A stretch of DNA of 64,000 nt from Macrostomum hystrix. Its lineage: Eukaryota; Platyhelminthes; Macrostomidae. The stretch is taken from positions 17,432,001 to 17,496,000 of the forward strand of contig CATNEN010000038.1 of NCBI GenBank assembly GCA_950097015.1, read 5' to 3'. Below are positions 58,740 through 64,000 of the stretch, piece by piece (position 1 is the stretch's first letter; every line of letters begins with the position of its first letter). A program made the position numbers and the translations under genes. Under the pieces are notes generated by a model. It saw nothing but the letters and a program-made list of their open reading frames with translations. It had not been told where the DNA came from and made no database searches.

Positions 58740-59160
58740 CCCTCGATAATCCAGGCGACCCTCTCGGTAAATTATGCAAGCGAGTTGATAAATCATTCTA
58801 GCCCTTTTATAAATTATGCATCCACCTAGATAATACATGCTTTTTCATTAATAGTTCATTCTTTCCCCTAAAAATTCATGATTCCCCCTCGATAATTCAT
58901 GCTAGCTCCTCGATATTTAACGCTTTCCCCTCGATAATTACTGCTTACCCACCGATACATCATTTTTTCATCGATAATTCATGCTACCAAATTGATAATT
59001 TATGTTCTTCTTTAATAATTCATGCTATTTCATGCTCTATCGTCGACGATTCATGCTAGCCTCTTGATAATTCATGCTTTTCTCTCGCTTTATCATGCTT
59101 TCCCCTCAATCTATGCTACCACTTTGTTATATCATGCTATCCCTGGAGAAATCTTGCTAC
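58740..59160. repeat. Degenerate GATAATTCATGCT repeat
   Basis: Loose repeats of CTCGATAATTCATGCT with variable spacers. They look like an old form of the 21-bp array that follows. Confidence 0.7.
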
Positions 59161-59174
59161 CCGCTCAATAATTT

Positions 59175-59580
59175 ATGCTTTTCCCTCGAAAAGCCATGCT
59201 TCCCCCTCGAAAAGCCATGCTTCCCCCTCGAAAAGCCATGCTTCCCCCTCAAAAAGCAATGCTTCCCCCTCGAAAAGCCATGCTTCCCCCTCAAAAAGCA
59301 ATGCTTCCCCCTCGAAAAGCCATGCTTCCCCCTCGAAAAGCCATGCTTCCCCCTCGAAAAGCCATGCTTCCCCGTCGAAAAGTCATGCTTCCCCCTCGAA
59401 AAGCCATGCTTCCCCCTCGAAAAGCCATGCTTCCCCCTCGAAAAGCCATGCTTCCCCCTCGAAAAGTCATGCTTCCCCCTCGAAAAGCCATGCTTCCCCC
59501 TCGAAAAGCCATGCTTCCCCCTCGAAAAGTCATGCTTCCCCCTCGAAAAGTCATGCTTCCCCGTCGAAAATTCATGCTTA
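59175..59580. repeat. 21-bp minisatellite
   Basis: About 19 copies of a 21-bp unit containing CATGCTTCCCCCTCGAAAAG. The multiple-of-three period gives open frames on both strands. The related degenerate form GGAAATCTCATGCTTTTCC continues to about 59940. Confidence 0.95.
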
Positions 59581-60169
59581 CCCCTCCATAATTCATACTT
59601 TTCGCTCGTTATTTCAAGCTTCCATGGATAATTCATGCTTCCACAGCGATTATCAATGCCATTCCCTAGAAATATCATGATATCCCCTGGAAATCTCATG
59701 CTATACCCCGGAAATCTCATGCTTTTCCTAGAAATCTCATGCTTTTCCTGGAAATCTCATGCTTTTCATGTAAATCTAATTATTTTCTTCATAAATCTTA
59801 TGTCATTTACTAAATACCTTACGCTTTTCCCCGGAAATCTCATGCAATTCCTGGAAATCTCATGCTATTCCCCGGAAATCTCATACTTTCTCCTGGAAAT
59901 ACAATGCTTTCTTTATAAACCTCATGCCATTCACCTGATACCAGATGCTATTCATTGATATAACTTAATTTAGCTATATTATTTACTTTCATGTATTCTT
60001 TTGTTAAAATCTTCATGCGGCTCTCGAAATATTGAGAAAATATTGCTAGCTGCTATGCTCGAAAATCGCTTAAGTAACAAAAATAATACGGCTGTTTGGT
60101 ACCCTAAAAACAATTTATTTTGTGCTTAACCTAATAACAATTGCAGAAATGCTAGAAAAACTTTTCATT

Positions 60170-60655
60170 AGTTATTTAGGAGACAGGCTGGATAGATATT
60201 TAGGAGACTGGCTGGGTAGATATTTAGGAGACTGGCTGGGTAGATATTTAGGAGACTGGCTGGGTAGATATTTAGGAGACAGGTTGGGTAGATATTTAGG
60301 AGACTGGCTGGGTAGATATTTAGGAGACAGATTCGGTAGACATTTAATAGACAGGTTGGGTAGACATTTAGGAGACAGGTTGGGTAGACATTTAGGAGAC
60401 AGGATGGGTAGATATTTAGGAGACAGGTTAGGTAGATATTTAGGAGACAGGCTGGGTAGATATTTAGGAGACAGGCTGGGTAGATATTTAGGAGACAGGC
60501 TGGGTAGATATTTAGGAGACAGGCTGGGTAGATATTTAGGAGACAGGCTGGGTAGATATTTAGGAGACAGATTTGGTAGACATTTAATAGACAGGTTGGG
60601 TAGATATTTAGGAGACAGGTTGGGTAGACATTTAGGAGACTGGCTAGATAGACGT
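60170..60655 (+). repeat. 24-bp minisatellite, forward array
   Basis: About 20 copies of a 24-bp unit containing GGGTAGATATTTAGGAGACA, with GGCT or GGTT endings. The same family appears inverted at 61905-63390. Confidence 0.95.
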
Positions 60656-61044
60656 TTGTAAGTCTCAAACTTTCAGCGCCTGTGACACTATCAAAGTTCC
60701 AATTTTTGCAGTTTGAAAATGATTTGGAAATGAGAAAATGAGAAACAAAGAGCAAAGAAGTGTACGAGCTGCATTTTGGGTGTCCTCATACACGTATCAA
60801 TTTCCGGTATCAATCTGGACCTCGGACCAATAGAAAAGCGTGTCTGAGCAATCTGATTGGCTAGCCCAGACGTCAACTGTTTCAGCCTCAGCTAATAGCG
60901 CGCACACTTTTGTAAGTATTTCTATTCTTCCACTGCTGGGAATTATCTAGCTGTCGATCTGCAGAAACCATCGTCGAAAATTTCAACAATCAATAACTAT
61001 AGATTGCGATTAGAAAAGTCAACGATTTATATCGGTCTGGAGCC
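60656..61044. other. Promoter region of the peptide gene
   Basis: Non-repetitive. It contains a CCAAT word at about 60828 and an ATTGG word at about 60854, both roughly 200 bp upstream of the start codon. No clear TATA box was seen. Confidence 0.4.
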
Positions 61045-61718
61045 ATGACTGCTGCCACACACCAGCAGCTCCTTGGTGGAAGGCGAATCATCTCGCTGCT
61101 GCTGCTGCCATTTCTGGCTGCTGTCTGCTTGGCACCCGCTGCCGCTTCGAAGGTGACGACAGAATTTGGCGATATTGGCGACAAAATCGAAGGTTCGTGG
61201 TTGCTTTTCATTATAACTCATATCTGTTGATTTTTAATCATTTAAAAGAAACGCATATTTAACACCTTCTGTCATTCAAATCTTCACTAGTTTGTCACTT
61301 AATTTTTAGCTGTCTCTTTGTCTGTCACTCATTCTAGTCTGTCACCCTAATCTAGTCTGTCACTCAATCTAGCCTGTCAGTCTGTCCATCCGTCCATCTG
61401 TCACTCATTTCTTTGAGTCACACCAATGACTGTCACTCCGTCTGTCTGTCACTCCGTCTGTCTGTCACTCTATCTGTCTTTCACTCTGTTACCCGGCCGC
61501 GAACCCTTGTCCATGCAGAATGGCCAGTGCGTGACTCCGTCATCCAGTCGCCCTACCAGCTGCAGCCAGCTGCAGTCGGCTCCGCGGATGTCGCTGAGAA
61601 GCGCGGAATCGAGCTCACGGGCAACATCCACTGCTGCTTGCGCAACATCGCCGTCTGCTGCCGTCGGAGACGCCGAAGGCGCAGGCGGCAAACGGTCGAG
61701 AATCTGGAATTCCCTTGA
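61045..61718 (+). CDS. Small secreted peptide precursor with KR site and polyarginine
   Basis: Two exons, 61045-61192 and 61519-61718, joined in phase 1, give 115 residues. Residues 1-35 look like a signal peptide with a basic n-region and core IISLLLLPFLAAVCLAPAAA. A short acidic propeptide follows. Near the end EKR precedes GIELTGNIHCCLRNIAVCC, which is followed by nine arginines and QTVENLEFP. A dibasic site, a short segment with two vicinal cysteine pairs, and a basic run is the plan of a processed, disulfide-bonded peptide. I recognise no family. The GC-rich, codon-like composition and the clean splice (AAG|GTTCGT, CATGCAG|AA) support a real gene; the donor is not strong. The intron has short TCTGTCACTC repeats. 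Confidence 0.55.
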
Positions 61719-61904
61719 AAACTGCTGAGTAGAATTTGCCGCCAGGCATGTCAAGCCGCGACAGTTTTTTAATCTAACAATTAAATCTGAACACTTTCTT
61801 CGATTCAGTGCTGAAAAGCACTCGGTTCAAAGCTCTTGTGCCTTGAGTTTAGCTTTTTGCTGCTTTTCATACCAACAACACCATATCAACGCAATATGTC
61901 TCAT
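61719..61904. other. Spacer between the peptide gene and the inverted array
   Basis: Probable 3' UTR of the peptide gene; no other feature seen. Confidence 0.4.
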
Positions 61905-63390
61905 TAATTTCTACCCAATTTATCTACTAAATGTCTACCCAACCTATCTCCTAAATATCTACCCAGCCAGTCTCCTAAATATCTACCGAATCTGTCTCCT
62001 AAATATCTACCCAATCGGTCTCCTAAATATCTACCCAATCTGTCTCCTAAATATCTACCCAATCGGTCTCGTAAATATCTACCCAATCTGTCTCCTAAAT
62101 ATCTACCCAATCGGTCTCCTAAATATCTACCTAATCTGTCTCTTTAATATCTACACAGTCTGTCTCCTAAATATCTACCCAGCCTGTCTCCTAAATATCT
62201 ACCCAATCTGTCTGCTAAATATCTACCCAATCGGTCTCCTAAATATCTACCCAATCTGTCTGCTAAATATCTACCCAATCGGTCTCCTAAATATCTACCC
62301 AATCGGTCTCCTAAATATCTACCTAATCTGTCTCTTTAATATCTACCCAGCCAGTCTCCTAAATATCTACCGAATCTGTCTCCTAAATATCTACCCAATC
62401 GGTCTCCTAAATATCTACCCAATCTGTCTGCTAAATATCTACCCAATCGGTCTCCTAAATATCTACCCAATCTGTCTGCTAAATATCTACCCAATCGGTC
62501 TCCTAAATATCTACCCAATCGGTCTCCTAAATATCTACCTAATCTGTCTCTTTAATATCTACCCAATCGGTCTCCTAAATATCTACCCAATCTGTCTCCT
62601 AAATATCTACCCAATCGGTCTCCTAAATATCTACCCAATCGGTCTCCTAAATATCTACCCAATCTGTCTCCTAAATATCTACCCAATCGGTCTCGTAAAT
62701 ATCTACCCAATCTGTCTCCTAAATATCTACCCAATCGGTCTCCTAAATATCTACCTAATCTGTCTCTTTAATATCTACACAGTCTGTCTCCTAAATATCT
62801 ACCCAGCCTGTCTCCTAAGTATCTACCCAATCTGTCTGCTAAATATCTACCCAATCGGTCTCCTAAATATCTACCCAATCTGTCTGCTAAATATCTACCC
62901 AATCGGTCTCCTAAATATCTACCCAATCGGTCTCCTAAATATCTACCTAATCTGTCTCTTTAATATCTACACAGTCTGTCTCCTAAATATCTACCCAATC
63001 TGTCTCCTAAATATCTACCCAATCGGTCTCGTAAATATCTACCCAATCTGTCTCCTAAATATCTACCCAATCGGTCTCCTAAATATCTACCTAATCTGTC
63101 TCTTTAATATCTACACAGTCTGTCTCCTAAATATCTACCCAGCCTGTCTCCTAAGTATCTACCCAATCTGTCTGCTAAATATCTACCCAATCGGTCTCCT
63201 AAATATCTACCCAATCTGTCTGCTAAATATCTACCCAATCGGTCTCCTAAATATCTACCTAATCTGTCTCTTTAATATCTACCTATTCTGTCTCCTAAAT
63301 ATCTACCCAATCTATCTCCTAAATATCTACCTAATCTGTCTCCTAAATATCTACCCAATCAGTATCCTAAATATCTACTCAACATGTACC
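61905..63390 (-). repeat. 24-bp minisatellite, inverted array
   Basis: About 62 copies of CTAAATATCTACCCAATCGG plus TCTC. The reverse complement, GGGTAGATATTTAG, matches the array at 60170-60655. Subtypes (TCGGTCTCC, TCTGTCTGC, TCTGTCTCTTTAA, ACAGTC) recur in the same order every few hundred bases, showing higher-order repeats. Confidence 0.95.
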
Positions 63391-64000
63391 TCAAATGGCT
63401 ACTCGATCTGTAACTCAAGCAGCTACTCACAATGGCACCCAAATGTCTTGTCAGCCAGAATCAGAATCTCTCCATGCTTGTTATTCCATACTCACCAAGT
63501 GCTCAATAATTCACAAAATTGAGTCACGATCGACCCAAATGTCACACACCAAACGTACTCGCAGTCACACGTTTTTTAACACCTGAGGGAACTCAACTAG
63601 TTGGTACCTATAGCAGGAAATGTTAAGTAGTTTGAAACCGAATTGTGTTAGTCTGTCTGCACCAGTAGCTGTTCATCAGGGACAGGAAAGTGTCAAATTT
63701 AAGGAAAATGAAATTTCCGCCAAAATCAGTAAGCTGATAGCCTGCTAGTCTGTGTCAGTATCCTACGCTGATTATAGTCAGTATAGTAATAGGTGAGCAC
63801 ATTTTTTGTTAAGATTTCCTGCATGACGGAATCAGGAAAAAATGTCTGGAATTATGGCCTAGTTAATTTCGTATTGAGAATAGGTGAAACGAACAAGCCA
63901 TTAGTTACTATAAAATATTCATAGAAAAATTTTACTCTACAAATCTGAAGATAAGGGGCAGGATCTTTTGTCTCTTTAGACACCAGAAAACTGACTGCTC
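63391..64000. other. Unassigned right end of window
   Basis: A short tail of degenerate repeat, then non-repetitive sequence without a supported gene. Confidence 0.5.

Noticed and set aside
61843-63522. 559-codon frame of repeated LLNIYPI units
   Set aside because: A 24-bp tandem array read in frame; there is no start context, no domain, and the opposite strand is equally open in pieces.

Overview
This is eukaryotic, animal (invertebrate bilaterian) DNA. The genes are split by GT-AG introns, and the recognisable products are metazoan: a KIF23/MKLP1 kinesin, a secreted CAP protein, an oxalate/formate-type MFS carrier, a FAM155/NALF (NLF-1-like) protein, an MPHOSPH8 (MPP8, HUSH complex) homologue, a clan-2 cytochrome P450 and a Golgi DXD glycosyltransferase. 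Exons are GC-rich and intergenic DNA is AT-rich. There are tRNA-derived SINEs, an RTE-like LINE, a TIR transposon and a mariner relic. A flatworm or another lophotrochozoan is my best guess, from gene content and repeat load; the species cannot be fixed from the sequence alone.

Layout: 1-4484 (+) 3' part of KIF23; 5706-8585 (+) CAP protein with a 7-nt first coding segment; 10456-16333 (-) eight-exon MFS transporter; 18302-20849 a TIR transposon with 9-bp target duplications, holding a nested, internally inverted RTE-like LINE; 23028-23565 two SINE copies; 25600-33073 (+) NALF-like gene; 36244-40433 (+) MPP8-like gene; 43793-47416 (+) 1207-residue acidic protein with a tandem array of SUMO-interacting-motif-like repeats; 50063-51583 (-) intronless P450 with a TATA box; 52570-54285 (-) two-exon glycosyltransferase; 56560-58500 a mariner relic grading into minisatellites; 61045-61718 (+) two-exon secreted peptide precursor lying between two inverted arrays of one minisatellite family.

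The dominant signal is tandem repetition. By my tally about 24 kb of the 64 kb is minisatellite (14-50 bp units). Most introns of the split genes carry an array of their own. Arrays also lie in flanking or UTR DNA, and one 42-bp array is coding. The arrays are not all unrelated: a GGATCTGG/CCAGATCC core recurs in six of them, a 20-bp family occurs in introns of two genes 40 kb apart, and a 24-bp family occurs twice in inverted orientation. In KIF23 intron 2 the repeat unit includes the 5' splice site itself.

The genes do not form a pathway. They are ordinary chromosomal neighbours. The most novel candidates are the poly-SIM protein, the small peptide precursor, and the minisatellite-in-intron architecture. 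Exon borders were set by reading phase, splice consensus and family conservation, with no transcript evidence.
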